In this document: positions 17,603-26,712 of the stretch, in pieces
How positions within the stretch are numbered: position 1 is the first letter of the stretch
Layout of the letters: each line of letters starts with the position of its first letter
NCBI GenBank assembly: GCA_943369355.1
Contig: CALRMX020000001.1
Coordinates: forward strand, 372,001-436,000
Origin: UBA7662 sp943369355
Lineage (GTDB): Bacteria; Bacteroidota; Bacteroidia; UBA7662
DNA: 64,000 nucleotides
Reading direction: 5' to 3'
Notes under the pieces: model-generated
The model's database searches: none
Told to the model about the DNA's origin: nothing
Seen by the model: the letters and a program-made list of their open reading frames with translations, nothing else
Program-made: the position numbers and the translations under genes

Positions 17603-18830
17603 TTCTTCCGTTAATCAATACCGTTTGAATAGGATTTGACCCGAATTCGTATGGTATAGCTCCCCAAGAGGGCAAGGGTTTTGTAATTAAAACGTTTGCC
17701 CTCTTTCCTTTTGCAATGGAGCCCAATTCATGTGATAATCCCATGGCCGCCGCACCATTGAGTGTGGCAGCGTTAAAGGCTTGTTCTGGCATAAGTTTCT
17801 GCTTTATACAAGCCAATGAAACGACAAAGGACATATTCCCCGAAGGTGAACTTCCAGGATTGTAGTCTGAAGCCAACGCCACAGGAATTCCTAGCTTAAT
17901 CATTTCCTTGACAGGCGCGAAAGGAATACCTAAATAAAATGAACATGACGGTAAAACCGTAGCTATAGTCGTGAACCGTGACAAGGCTTCAAAGTCGGCA
18001 TCACTCATAACCTCTAAGTGATCTACCGTTAATGCCCCTGCCCTACATGCAGCTTCAATCCCCCCTAAACTGTTAAACTGGTTTACATGGACTTTGGCCT
18101 TTAACCCAAATTTTTCGCCAACCTCCATAATTCGCAACATATCTGCTACATCGAAGTAGTTGTTTTCGCAAAAAACATCAACAAAATCGGCCAGACCTTC
18201 GTCAACCACTCTAGGAATTAATCGTTCGCAAGCTAAATCTACCCATGCCCGTTTATTGTTCTTAAACTCTATCGGAATGGCATGAGCAGCTAAGCAAGTT
18301 GCTTTTATGGGTATGTCATAAGCTTCTTTCAATCTTCGTATTACCTTGAGCATTTTCAATTCTGCCTCTAAGGTTAGTCCATATCCCGATTTTATCTCTA
18401 GAGCTGTTGTTCCTTGTTTAATTACTTCAAGTAATCGGGTAGAAGATTGCTCAAACAAATCTTCTTCATTTGTTTTGGCCAACGTTTTTGCCGAATTAAG
18501 AATTCCTCCGCCTCTAGCTGCTATTTCTTCATAAGTTAGTCCATTTATCTTGTCAACAAATTCTTGAACACGGTTTCCTGCAAAGACCAAATGCGTGTGT
18601 GAGTCAACGAATCCGGGTAGAACTATTCCCGTTTTGGCATCAATTATTTGGTCTGCCCGTTGAGGGCAACTTGACATTGGACCAAAGTCGCTAATCAGTC
18701 CATCTTGTATAGATAACCAAGCATTTGGAATACTCGGCCATTCTAGCATTTCTGCACCCGCCAAAATGTTCTTGTCAGGAGCATGCAAACCGCCGAGATG
18801 AGCAATGTTTTGAATTAATACGGTAGACAT
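17589..18830 (-). CDS. hutI: Imidazolonepropionase
   Basis: Third enzyme of histidine degradation: hydrolyses 4-imidazolone-5-propanoate to N-formimidoyl-L-glutamate. Amidohydrolase metal motif GFVDSHTHLVFAGNR is followed by the HutI-typical GGGILNSAK, IKSGYGLTLE, HAIP, VDVFCENNYF, HVNQF, and ASDYNPGSSP with the metal-ligand aspartate. Length 413 aa is standard. hutH, hutU and hutG are not in the window, so the pathway must be completed elsewhere if it is functional. It lies downstream of icd on the same strand, separated by a palindromic terminator. Confidence 0.95.
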   Translation of the reverse strand: MSTVLIQNIAHLGGLHAPDKNILAGAEMLEWPSIPNAWLSIQDGLISDFGPMSSCPQRADQIIDAKTGIVLPGFVDSHTHLVFAGNRVQEFVDKINGLTYEEIAARGGGILNSAKTLAKTNEEDLFEQSSTRLLEVIKQGTTALEIKSGYGLTLEAELKMLKVIRRLKEAYDIPIKATCLAAHAIPIEFKNNKRAWVDLACERLIPRVVDEGLADFVDVFCENNYFDVADMLRIMEVGEKFGLKAKVHVNQFNSLGGIEAACRAGALTVDHLEVMSDADFEALSRFTTIATVLPSCSFYLGIPFAPVKEMIKLGIPVALASDYNPGSSPSGNMSFVVSLACIKQKLMPEQAFNAATLNGAAAMGLSHELGSIAKGKRANVLITKPLPSWGAIPYEFGSNPIQTVLINGRIIQH

Positions 18831-18841
18831 AAAACAAAAGA

Positions 18842-18855
18842 GCGACTTAAGTCGC
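18842..18855 (-). terminator. Terminator hairpin between icd and hutI
   Basis: Perfect palindrome GCGACTTAAGTCGC. On the minus strand it is followed by TCTTTTGTTTT, the T-rich tail expected after icd. Confidence 0.6.
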
Positions 18856-18881
18856 CCTATCGAAGTTAGTTATTTATTGAA

Positions 18882-20336
18882 TTACTGGCCTTGTGCCAAC
18901 GAATATCCTGGCTTGCCATCGAAATAGTACAAATTCTCTGTTTTTATAAAATCGAAATCTTGATCATTAAAAGCTTGCATTTGCTTCAAAATTAGCTTGT
19001 GATCTATACCGTTGTTCTTATCTGTGGTCTCAAAACGGCATCTCCAATGGTCTGTGCAAAATGTCTCCGGACGCCCGTTCGGCCAAACCTTCACTCCCCG
19101 ATTAGAAATGACTACGAGCTTAAGACCATCCACAACCAATTTGCTTAGCTTTTCTCCCAAATCGTCGGCTGTACCTCCTTTCCAATCCAGAAAAATATCA
19201 ACACCAACTAGCGTTTTCTTCTCAATGGAATAACTTAATTTCCATTCGCTAGGGTTAATTCGGTTGACATTGTCCGCAAACTTAACCATTTCCATTTTCT
19301 GAGGATTTTGACCAATTCTCTTGATCACCTCATCGGCAAAACCTTGTGTACCTACTAATTTTTTGCTTAAGCCTTCCTTGAAAATATCAGCAGTATGTAT
19401 GCCCTCTTCCAAAGTTCTTAACCAGGCGTTTTGAATTAATCCTGCTACACGCGGTTGGTTAATGTGTACCAACATCATTACAGCCGAAAGCAACAAGCCG
19501 GACGGGTTAGCAATATCTTTTCCAGCAATTGTAGGTGCTGAACCATGTATTGCCTCAAACATAGCTCCCTGATCACCAATATTCGATGAGCCCCCGATTC
19601 CAACTGATCCTGATATTTGTGCTGCGATATCAGAAATTATGTCACCATATAAATTTAAGGTAACAATAACATCGAACATTTCTGGTGAATCAGCTAATCT
19701 CGCTGCTCCAATATCGATTATCATGCTGTCAGCTTGAATTTCAGGATATTCCTCTGCTACTTTATCGAATATGCGGTGAAATACCCCATCACTCAGTTTC
19801 ATGATGTTGTCTTTTACAAAGCAGGTTACTTTTTTGCGCCTATTATTTCTGGCGTATTCAAACGCATATCGAATAATTTTTTCAGAACCTGGCTCCGAAA
19901 TAAGTTTTAAACATTGATATACTTGGTGTGTTTGTCGATGCTCGATCCCAGCGTATAAATCTTCTTCATTTTCTCGGATGATTACCACATCCATCTTAGG
20001 AAAACGAGTATAGACGTAAGGGTCATATGACACACATGGGCGAACATTGGCAAAAAGTCCAAGTGTTTTCCGGGTAGTAACGTTTAACGACTTAAATCCA
20101 CCACCAAACGGAGTGGTTATTGGTGCTTTTAAGAAAACTTTGGTTCGGAGCAGCGACTCCCATGATTCGTCAGAAATACCTGCACTATTTCCAGCCAAAT
20201 AAACTTTTTCACCGATTTCTATTGTTTCAATTTCTAGCTCTGCACCAGCTGCTTGCAAAACCCTCAGGGTTGCAGTCATTATTTCTGGACCAATACCATC
20301 GCCATAAGCCACGGTTATAGGGGTTTTATTCGCCAT
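18882..20336 (-). CDS. icd: Isocitrate dehydrogenase with C-terminal extension
   Basis: TCA-cycle enzyme oxidising isocitrate to 2-oxoglutarate and CO2. The beta-decarboxylating dehydrogenase core is clear: VAYGDGIGPEI, the substrate loop LGLFANVRPC, RENEEDLYAGIEH, and the nucleotide-binding end LYGDIISDIAAQISGSVG with FEAIHGSAPTIAGKDIANP. After about residue 340 there is a further domain of roughly 140 residues (VGVDIFLDWKGGTADDLGEKL, FCTDHW), as in the 480-500 aa Thermus-type enzymes. That sets it apart from the 416 aa E. coli form and the 740 aa monomeric form. Cofactor choice (NAD or NADP) is not settled from sequence alone. Confidence 0.9.
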   Translation of the reverse strand: MANKTPITVAYGDGIGPEIMTATLRVLQAAGAELEIETIEIGEKVYLAGNSAGISDESWESLLRTKVFLKAPITTPFGGGFKSLNVTTRKTLGLFANVRPCVSYDPYVYTRFPKMDVVIIRENEEDLYAGIEHRQTHQVYQCLKLISEPGSEKIIRYAFEYARNNRRKKVTCFVKDNIMKLSDGVFHRIFDKVAEEYPEIQADSMIIDIGAARLADSPEMFDVIVTLNLYGDIISDIAAQISGSVGIGGSSNIGDQGAMFEAIHGSAPTIAGKDIANPSGLLLSAVMMLVHINQPRVAGLIQNAWLRTLEEGIHTADIFKEGLSKKLVGTQGFADEVIKRIGQNPQKMEMVKFADNVNRINPSEWKLSYSIEKKTLVGVDIFLDWKGGTADDLGEKLSKLVVDGLKLVVISNRGVKVWPNGRPETFCTDHWRCRFETTDKNNGIDHKLILKQMQAFNDQDFDFIKTENLYYFDGKPGYSLAQGQ

Positions 20337-20355
20337 ATTTTTTTGAATTGAACTG

Positions 20356-20363
20356 CAAAAATA
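20356..20363 (-). promoter_or_regulatory. icd promoter -7 element (TATTTTTG)
   Basis: Minus-strand TATTTTTG ends about 19 bases before the icd ATG. A -33 box at ideal spacing is not clear. Confidence 0.5.
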
Positions 20364-20476
20364 GTCTAAAAAGACATCAAAAACGCCTGTTTCTAACTAC
20401 TAATCACCTTAATATCGACAAAAAAACATGAAGGAATAGGAATGCATTTTAGGGTGACAAATAATAAAAGAGCCCT

Positions 20477-20484
20477 TAAATTTG
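20477..20484 (+). promoter_or_regulatory. htrA promoter -7 element (TAAATTTG)
   Basis: TAAATTTG matches TAnnTTTG and ends 19 bases before the protease ATG. Confidence 0.45.
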
Positions 20485-20503
20485 TGCTTAAACGGCATTT
20501 TTT

Positions 20504-21946
20504 ATGAAACGCAGCATTCTTCTCTTTCTCTTAGCCGCATATGTGGCAGGTTTAGCAGGCGCATTTACCATAAATCTGCTAGAAGGAAAAAACTACGGTA
20601 TTCAAAGCCAGATACCCAGACCTGTTCACGAAAACAGCTCGCCAAATACATATCCCAATGCAAACAACAACGTTGGTTTTCCTGATTTTACAGCTGCTGC
20701 TGAAATTAGTACGAAGGCTGTAGTTTATATAAAAACCACGTCCAATCAGCCTCAGGCCTCATTCAACGACTGGTTTTTTGGCGACTTTTTCGGTAATCGA
20801 AATCAATTGGTGATAAATTCGGGGTCAGGCGTCATAATTTCTCCCGACGGTTACATAGTTACCAATAATCATGTGATCGAAAAGGCAGTGAAAGTGGAAA
20901 TCATTCTGAATGACAAACAAGCCTATGAAGCCGAAATTGTAGGCAAAGATCCTTCGACTGATTTAGCCCTTTTAAAGATCAATTCTAAAAACTTGCCTAC
21001 CGTAGCTTTAGCAAATTCGAATGCGCTAAAAGTCGGAGAATGGGTTTTAGCAGTAGGTAATCCGTTTAATTTGACTTCAACAGTTACCGCTGGAATTGTG
21101 AGTGCAAAAGGCAGGAACCTGAATATTTTAAATAATGTGGCACCAATCGAGAGTTTTATTCAAACCGATGCTGCGATTAACCCAGGGAATTCAGGTGGTG
21201 CCTTAGTAAACACATCGGGTGAACTGGTAGGCATAAATACAGCCATTTTAAGCCGAACTGGTGCCTACAACGGTTATGGTTTCGCAGTTCCGGCCAACAT
21301 CGTGAATAAAGTGGTTAAGGATCTTAAAGAATTCGGATCGGTACAAAGAGCTTTTTTTGGTGCTGATGTCATCGACATTGATGCTGTTCTTAAAGACAAA
21401 CTTAAACTAGAGACAAGTCGTGGAGTTTATGTTAATGCGATTGCCGGTTTCGGGCCAGCTAAAGAAGCGAAAATCAAAGAAGGAGACATAATTGTTAAAC
21501 TAAACGGCGTGCAGATTGACTCTAAAGCAAGTTTTGATGAGCAACTGAGCTATTATCGTCCTGGTGAAGAGATTGGTGTTACTATACTTCGTGATTCTAA
21601 GCTAAAGGATTACGCCATGAGGCTTACAAATAGCGAGGGCAATACCGATATCATAAAAAAAGAATCTGTTCAAAGCACGAAGCTCGGAGCAGAATTTGAG
21701 GCGATATCAAAGGTTGAACGAGAAAAGTATAAAATCGCTGGAGGTGTGCGGATAACAAACGTAGGCAGCGGATATATTGCGCGACTTGGCCTTCGGGAAG
21801 GCTTCATCTTGACACATATCAATAAAACAGAGATAAAGACAGCTACCGAAGCCATAGATATCTTAGAAAATATTCGGGGTAATGTAAGCATCGAAGGCAT
21901 TGACCAAAACGGCAGAAAAGCTTTCTTCTCCTATTTCACTTACTGA
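20504..21946 (+). CDS. HtrA/DegP-family serine protease
   Basis: Periplasmic protease/chaperone of the Do family, anchored or exported by residues 3-25 (RSILLFLLAAYVAGLAGAF). The catalytic triad is intact: His123 (VTNNHVIE), Asp153 (STDLALLK) and Ser230 (NPGNSGGAL). Two PDZ domains follow (about 275-375 with GPAKEAKIKEGDIIVKLNG, and about 395-480 with YIARLGLREGFILTHIN). Its role should be degradation of misfolded envelope proteins under stress. Length 480 aa is normal. It is divergent from icd, and the downstream ars genes start 64 bases later. Confidence 0.95.
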   Translation: MKRSILLFLLAAYVAGLAGAFTINLLEGKNYGIQSQIPRPVHENSSPNTYPNANNNVGFPDFTAAAEISTKAVVYIKTTSNQPQASFNDWFFGDFFGNRNQLVINSGSGVIISPDGYIVTNNHVIEKAVKVEIILNDKQAYEAEIVGKDPSTDLALLKINSKNLPTVALANSNALKVGEWVLAVGNPFNLTSTVTAGIVSAKGRNLNILNNVAPIESFIQTDAAINPGNSGGALVNTSGELVGINTAILSRTGAYNGYGFAVPANIVNKVVKDLKEFGSVQRAFFGADVIDIDAVLKDKLKLETSRGVYVNAIAGFGPAKEAKIKEGDIIVKLNGVQIDSKASFDEQLSYYRPGEEIGVTILRDSKLKDYAMRLTNSEGNTDIIKKESVQSTKLGAEFEAISKVEREKYKIAGGVRITNVGSGYIARLGLREGFILTHINKTEIKTATEAIDILENIRGNVSIEGIDQNGRKAFFSYFTY

Positions 21947-21985
21947 AAATTCTACTTGGGATAATCTACTCATAATTTTCTCTTA

Positions 21986-22001
21986 ATCGTAATTATACGA
22001 T
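21986..22001. promoter_or_regulatory. Candidate ArsR operator (ATCGTA-N4-TACGAT)
   Basis: A perfect 6-base inverted repeat with 4-base spacer lies 9 bases before the acr3 ATG. It is the only clear dyad in the 64-base gap, and an ArsR-family gene is in the same operon. Binding is inferred. Confidence 0.5.
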
Positions 22002-22010
22002 ATTAGAGGA

Positions 22011-23045
22011 ATGAAAACTCAATTGAAATTTTTAGATCGATACCTCACTGTGTGGATATTCTCATCCATGGCTATAGGATTAGGTTTAGGATATTTCTTC
22101 CCGTCGCTTCAATCAAAAATTAATTCGTTATCAAGCGGTTCTACCAATATTTTATTGGCGGCTGGTTTACTATTGATGATGTACCCACCACTTGTTAAGG
22201 TAGACTATGCTTCTTTTCCTCAGCTTTTTGAAGACAAAAAGATTATCAGTCTCTCACTCATTCTCAATTGGATTATTGGTCCAGTCTTCATGTTTCTTCT
22301 TGCAATACTTTTCTTTCCGAATGAACCAGAACTAATGTCTGGTTTAGTTTTAATAGGAGGAGCACGTTGTATTGCCATGGTACTTGTTTGGAATGAACTT
22401 GCTGGCGGAGACAGGAATTATGCTGCCGGTTTAGTTGCACTAAATAGCCTGTTTCAGGTACTCACTTATTCGGGAATCAGCTGGTTCTTAATATCTGTGG
22501 TGCCTCCCTATTTAGGGTTGAATAGTTTTGAAATCCACGTGCCATTTAGTGATGTAGCAAGCGCTGTTGCAGTTTACTTAGGTATTCCGTTCTTATTGGG
22601 TATCTCGTCAAGATATCTATTAATCAAGTACAAGGGTAAAGTTTGGTTTGACAGAAAATTCGTCCCAACAGTTAGTCCGTTTACACTTTATGCCCTGATG
22701 TTCACAATCATAATCATGTTTAGCCTAAAAGCATCCGTGATTATAAGTCTTCCATTCACTGTAGTTAGACTTGCGATTCCTCTGGTAATATATTTTGTGG
22801 GTATTTTCTTAATTAGCTTCATGCTATCAAAAAAACTCGGAGCAACATATTCCAAGAATGCCGCAATATCCTTTACTGCCGCTGGCAACAACTTTGAATT
22901 AGCCATAGCCGTTGCAATCTCCGTTTTTGGACTAAACAGCACGCAAGCCATGGTGGGGGTCATTGGCCCACTCATTGAAGTCCCTGCTTTAATCTTGCTA
23001 GTCAAACTATCGCTTTGGATGAGATCTAAGTTGTATTCAAAATAA
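22011..23045 (+). CDS. acr3: Arsenite efflux permease (ACR3 family)
   Basis: Inner-membrane carrier exporting arsenite (and perhaps antimonite). 344 aa with about ten hydrophobic segments. The family hallmark is GGARCIAMVLVWN with the essential cysteine at position 120, and the C-terminal EVPALILLVKL region is conserved too. This is ACR3, not the unrelated ArsB. It is first in the operon acr3-arsR-arsC, preceded by a candidate ArsR operator, so it is likely induced by arsenite. Confidence 0.92.
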   Translation: MKTQLKFLDRYLTVWIFSSMAIGLGLGYFFPSLQSKINSLSSGSTNILLAAGLLLMMYPPLVKVDYASFPQLFEDKKIISLSLILNWIIGPVFMFLLAILFFPNEPELMSGLVLIGGARCIAMVLVWNELAGGDRNYAAGLVALNSLFQVLTYSGISWFLISVVPPYLGLNSFEIHVPFSDVASAVAVYLGIPFLLGISSRYLLIKYKGKVWFDRKFVPTVSPFTLYALMFTIIIMFSLKASVIISLPFTVVRLAIPLVIYFVGIFLISFMLSKKLGATYSKNAAISFTAAGNNFELAIAVAISVFGLNSTQAMVGVIGPLIEVPALILLVKLSLWMRSKLYSK

Positions 23046-23049
23046 ACCT

Positions 23050-23382
23050 ATGGGAAAATCTAAAAATGAATCTTTTTCAGACACACAGAATACGATAGCT
23101 AAGATAGCCAAGGGCCTTAGTCATCCTGCCAGGATAGCAATTCTTGAGTATCTATTAACCAAAGATAGCTGCGTATGCGGTGACATAGTTGATGAGTTAC
23201 CTTTAGCACAGGCTACTGTATCACAGCACCTAAAAGAGCTCAAAGAATTAGGACTCATCAAGGGCGAAATTTCAGGGACTAAGGTGTGTTACTGTATCAA
23301 TCAAGCTAATTGGACGGCTTACAAAACCATCCTTGCTAATTTTTTCGAAGACAATTCAAACCTTACGAACCTATGCTGCTAA
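23050..23382 (+). CDS. arsR: ArsR-family arsenic-responsive repressor
   Basis: Small winged-helix repressor, 110 aa. The metal-sensing motif is DSCVCGDIV (C41, C43), matching the ELCVCDL box of arsenite sensors. The recognition helix lies in AQATVSQHLKELKELGLI. Extra cysteines occur at VCYC and at the very C-terminus (LCC) and could form a third ligand. It begins 4 bases after acr3 and its 3' end overlaps the phosphatase-like gene by 10 bases, so the three genes are one unit. Probably autoregulatory through the site at 21986-22001. Confidence 0.92.
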   Translation: MGKSKNESFSDTQNTIAKIAKGLSHPARIAILEYLLTKDSCVCGDIVDELPLAQATVSQHLKELKELGLIKGEISGTKVCYCINQANWTAYKTILANFFEDNSNLTNLCC

Positions 23383-23999
23383 ATAATCTGCCACTAGTGC
23401 AGTTCATAGAGAATATTAAAATCCCGGATCTGTCACCCTCTAGAGAAAAACTATTGCAGCATTTGGCTCTTTATATGAGCGAAAAATTAAAGTCCGGAAA
23501 AATTCCTCAATTGAATTTTATCTGCACTCATAACTCTCGAAGAAGTCAGTTTGCTCAAGTTTGGGCTTTTGTATTTGGCCAATACTTAAACTTACCGATT
23601 GAGGTATATTCAGGAGGAACTGAAACAACCGCCGTTCATCCCAATGTAATAAATACCTTAAACAAAATAGGCTTTGAGATTAGCCAAGATGATAGCTCTA
23701 ATAATCCTCACTATACGCTCATTCTTGACCAAATGCAACAATTAAAGTTATGGTCTAAAACTTTCGAAGATGCTTCTAGCCCTAACTCAGGTTTTGCAGC
23801 AATAATGGTTTGCAGTGATGCAGATGAAGCTTGTCCGTTTGTTCCAGGATGTGAAACTCGAATTGCACTTCCATTCAGCGACCCGAAGGTATCTGACAAC
23901 ACAAATACGATGGAAGCAACTTATTTTAAATCGAGTACTGAAATAGCAGAACAGCTCTTTTTTGCTTTTAAGCTTGCAACAGAATCAATTAAACGGTGA
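23373..23999 (+). CDS. arsC: Arsenate reductase-like low-molecular-weight phosphatase
   Basis: LMW protein-tyrosine-phosphatase fold, 208 aa. The P-loop is CTHNSRRS (C51 to R57, a CX5R motif). Downstream cysteines in MVCSDADEACPFVPGC could serve as the redox pair used by thioredoxin-coupled arsenate reductases. The early His in the loop (CTHNS instead of C-GNS) and about 40 extra N-terminal residues distinguish it from pI258 ArsC, but it matches the arsenic-operon phosphatases usual in Bacteroidota. In context it should reduce arsenate to arsenite for export by Acr3. A true phosphatase role cannot be excluded. Confidence 0.85.
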   Translation: MLLNNLPLVQFIENIKIPDLSPSREKLLQHLALYMSEKLKSGKIPQLNFICTHNSRRSQFAQVWAFVFGQYLNLPIEVYSGGTETTAVHPNVINTLNKIGFEISQDDSSNNPHYTLILDQMQQLKLWSKTFEDASSPNSGFAAIMVCSDADEACPFVPGCETRIALPFSDPKVSDNTNTMEATYFKSSTEIAEQLFFAFKLATESIKR

Positions 24000-24050
24000 T
24001 TTCAAAGAAGCAATCAACTTAAAAGAAATTGAAAATGCTGTTATAACTGC

Positions 24051-24800
24051 TTATGGTTTGGGTAGATTATAAGCTTTATTTCCCCCCACTATACTGCTCC
24101 ATTTGAGTTGCAATACACCTAGGGCTGCTTCTTTTACGATTCTTTTCGACATCTTACTTTGGCCCAAAGTTCTATCGGTAAAAATTATAGGCACCTCAAC
24201 TACATTAAAACCATACTTCCAAGCTTTGAATTTCATTTCTATTTGAAAAGCATAGCCTACGAATTTGATTTTTTTAAAGTTGATAGTTTCTAAAACTTTA
24301 CGTCGATAACATTTAAACCCAGCTGTTGCGTCACTAATGGGCATACCCGTAATAAACTTTACGTATTTCGAAGCGAAATATGAAAGTATTACCCTGCCCA
24401 TTGGCCAATTCACCACGTTGACACCTGTAACATATCTACTGCCAACAGCTAAATCAGCTCCGTTTTCTGCACATGCTTCCCGTAATCGAGATAAATCTTC
24501 TGGATTGTGGGAGAAATCAGCATCCATTTCAAAAATATACTCGTATTTCCTTTCTAAGGCCCAATTGAAACCAGCAATATAGGCAGTCCCTAAACCCTGC
24601 TTGCCTGCTCTTGGAAGTAGATGAAGCTTGTCGCCAAACTCAGTAATCAAGTTTTTTACTATTTCTTGTGTGCCGTCAGGAGAGTTATCGTCGACCACCA
24701 AAACCTCAAAAGGAAATGAAAGACTGAAAACCTTGCGAATTATTCGCTCAATGTTTTCTTTCTCGTTATAGGTTGGAATAATGACTAAGGAATCGTGCAA
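24051..24800 (-). CDS. Polyprenol-phosphate mannosyltransferase (GT2)
   Basis: Family 2 glycosyltransferase of the dolichol/polyprenol monophosphomannose synthase type, which loads mannose from GDP-mannose onto a lipid carrier at the inner membrane. Motifs: SLVIIPTYNEKENI, VVDDNSPDGT, MDADFSHNPEDL, GSRYV, DATAGFKCYRR and the QIEMKF/KAWKYGFNVVEVP end. I chose TTG at 24800 (giving HDSLVIIPTYNE from residue 2; 249 aa), because in-frame extension to 24863 would add 21 residues that relatives lack. No C-terminal membrane segments are seen, so it is the soluble type. Possible role: donor for protein O-mannosylation or lipoglycans. Confidence 0.88.
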   Translation of the reverse strand: MHDSLVIIPTYNEKENIERIIRKVFSLSFPFEVLVVDDNSPDGTQEIVKNLITEFGDKLHLLPRAGKQGLGTAYIAGFNWALERKYEYIFEMDADFSHNPEDLSRLREACAENGADLAVGSRYVTGVNVVNWPMGRVILSYFASKYVKFITGMPISDATAGFKCYRRKVLETINFKKIKFVGYAFQIEMKFKAWKYGFNVVEVPIIFTDRTLGQSKMSKRIVKEAALGVLQLKWSSIVGGNKAYNLPKP

Positions 24801-24954
24801 AGCATGAACAATTAAAGGTTCGAAAATACGAAATAACCCTTGGAGATACTTGAAGAGAAGCAAAATATGAGAAATAACGCCAAATTCAGATTTATAGCTT
24901 GTTAAAGGCTAATTCTTTGTGATTAGTTTATAGATTAGTGACGTTTAGCAATAG

Positions 24955-24962
24955 TATTCTTG
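24955..24962 (+). promoter_or_regulatory. ruvB promoter -7 element (TATTCTTG)
   Basis: One mismatch from TAnnTTTG and ending 3 bases before the ATG at 24966. The same octamer, at a similar distance, precedes the methyltransferase at 61489. Confidence 0.4.
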
Positions 24963-24965
24963 AAA

Positions 24966-25994
24966 ATGCGCGATTCCCTGCTTGATGGAAGTGAAGATAG
25001 ATTTAACGATCAAGAAAAAGATCTAGAGCGTTTTTTGCGCCCCAAAAGTTTTGATGATTTTACTGGGCAACAAAAAATACTCGACAATTTGATGGTTTTT
25101 ACCCGCGCAGCCATTCAACGGCAAGAACCTCTCGACCATGTGCTCTTACATGGCCCTCCTGGGTTGGGCAAAACAACTTTGGCCCATATTATCGCCAACG
25201 AAATGAGTGCTGGAATAAAAGTGACGAGCGGGCCTGTGCTCGAAAAACCAGGAGATCTAGCTGGGTTATTAACTAATCTGGAGGAAGGTGATATTCTTTT
25301 TATCGATGAAATCCATCGGTTAAGCGCTGTGGTAGAAGAATACCTGTATTCTGCTATGGAAGATTATAAAATCGACATCATGATCGATTCTGGTCCAAAT
25401 GCTAGATCGGTACAAATTGCAATTAATCCCTTCACTTTAGTTGGTGCCACAACCCGAAGTGGATTACTTACGGCTCCGTTGCGTGCACGTTTTGGAATAA
25501 ATTCACGCCTCGAATATTACGATTCTAAGCTCCTTACCGATATTGTCATTCGATCTGCAGGTATACTCAATGTACCTATTGAAGAACCAGGTGCTTTTGA
25601 AATCGCAAGGAGAAGTCGAGGCACACCTCGAATCGCAAACGCTTTGTTACGAAGGACACGTGACTTCGCGCAAGTAAAAGGGCGTGGGATAATTGATATT
25701 GAGATTGCCAAAATTGCCTTAGAAGCTCTCAATGTTGATCAGCATGGTCTCGATGAAATGGATAACCGAATTCTATCAACTATCATAGATAAGTTTAAAG
25801 GAGGGCCTGTGGGTTTAACTACCATAGCCACCGCTGTTGGTGAGGATTCAGGGACAATAGAAGAAGTGTATGAGCCATTTTTGATTCAAGAGGGTTTTCT
25901 TAAACGAACTCCTCGGGGTAGAGAATGCACCGAACTTGCCTATAAGCATTTGAACAAAAAACCCATCGGTCAAAATGGCAAGCTGTTCGATTAA
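24966..25994 (+). CDS. ruvB: Holliday junction branch migration helicase RuvB
   Basis: AAA+ motor that drives branch migration of Holliday junctions with RuvA. Walker A GPPGLGKTTLA, Walker B ILFIDEIHRL, sensor GATTRSGLL and the RuvB winged-helix tail (YEPFLIQEGFLKRTPRGRE) are all present. It is about 342 aa from the ATG at 24966. A TTG two codons earlier overlaps the promoter box and is rejected as start. ruvA and ruvC are not adjacent. The 3' end is only 4 bases from the end of dapB on the opposite strand. Confidence 0.98.
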   Translation: MRDSLLDGSEDRFNDQEKDLERFLRPKSFDDFTGQQKILDNLMVFTRAAIQRQEPLDHVLLHGPPGLGKTTLAHIIANEMSAGIKVTSGPVLEKPGDLAGLLTNLEEGDILFIDEIHRLSAVVEEYLYSAMEDYKIDIMIDSGPNARSVQIAINPFTLVGATTRSGLLTAPLRARFGINSRLEYYDSKLLTDIVIRSAGILNVPIEEPGAFEIARRSRGTPRIANALLRRTRDFAQVKGRGIIDIEIAKIALEALNVDQHGLDEMDNRILSTIIDKFKGGPVGLTTIATAVGEDSGTIEEVYEPFLIQEGFLKRTPRGRECTELAYKHLNKKPIGQNGKLFD

Positions 25995-25998
25995 ATAA

Positions 25999-26712
25999 TT
26001 AACAACCGAGGAATTCGTCCATAGTGTATAAACCCTGTTTTTGGTTGACTAACCATTCTGCTGCTTTCACTGCTCCCTCAGCGAATCCTTTTCGATTGTA
26101 TGCAGTATGAATGAGCTGAATTTCGTCAACTTCTGACCGATACGACACTTCATGAGTTCCTGGGACTTCATCTATTCTATGGGACAAAACATTGATCTTC
26201 TTACTGTCTGAAGTATTGAGCTCCCATCCAATTTTCGAATCTATTTGTTCTACTATCTTTTCAAGAATGGAAATAGCAGTACCGCTTGGCGCATCTTTTT
26301 TGTGTACATGATGGGTTTCTTCAACTTGAATTTCATAGTTCGAAAAACCATTCATTTTACTTGCGAACCATTTATTCAGTAAAAGAAAAAGATGAACACC
26401 TATACTGAAGTTGGTCGCGGTGATCACTTTCCCTTCATTTTCTTCTATCAGTGCTTTTACTTCTGCTAGCCGATCGTACCATCCTGTAGTTCCAACAACG
26501 ACCGGAAGGCCCAACTTCACGCACATGGCTATGTTTTTTGGGGCTGCATCTGGTTGTGAAAATTCGATTGCAACATCTCCTCTACTTAAGGTGCTTTCAT
26601 CTAATGGCGAAATACTGGTATCTAATCGAGCAATAATTTCATGACCACGCTGTAACGCTATCGCTTCGACCTCTTTCCCCATTTTACCGTACCCTAAGAG
26701 AACTATTTTCAT
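25999..26712 (-). CDS. dapB: 4-hydroxy-tetrahydrodipicolinate reductase
   Basis: Lysine/diaminopimelate pathway reductase, NAD(P)H-dependent, needed for peptidoglycan cross-links. The Rossmann start is MKIVLLGYGKMGKEV. The catalytic signature EETHHVHKKDAPSGTA is intact, with the loop VGTTGW and TNFSIG before it. Length 237 aa is near the family norm of about 240-270. The ATG overlaps the stop of the DUF5683 gene (ATGA). Last gene of the parA-parB-DUF5683-dapB operon. Confidence 0.96.
   Translation of the reverse strand: MKIVLLGYGKMGKEVEAIALQRGHEIIARLDTSISPLDESTLSRGDVAIEFSQPDAAPKNIAMCVKLGLPVVVGTTGWYDRLAEVKALIEENEGKVITATNFSIGVHLFLLLNKWFASKMNGFSNYEIQVEETHHVHKKDAPSGTAISILEKIVEQIDSKIGWELNTSDSKKINVLSHRIDEVPGTHEVSYRSEVDEIQLIHTAYNRKGFAEGAVKAAEWLVNQKQGLYTMDEFLGC

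Noticed and set aside
24801..24863. Upstream extension of the polyprenol mannosyltransferase to an earlier TTG
   Set aside because: Adds residues not shared with the family N-terminus; no promoter-compatible start, so the later TTG was preferred.
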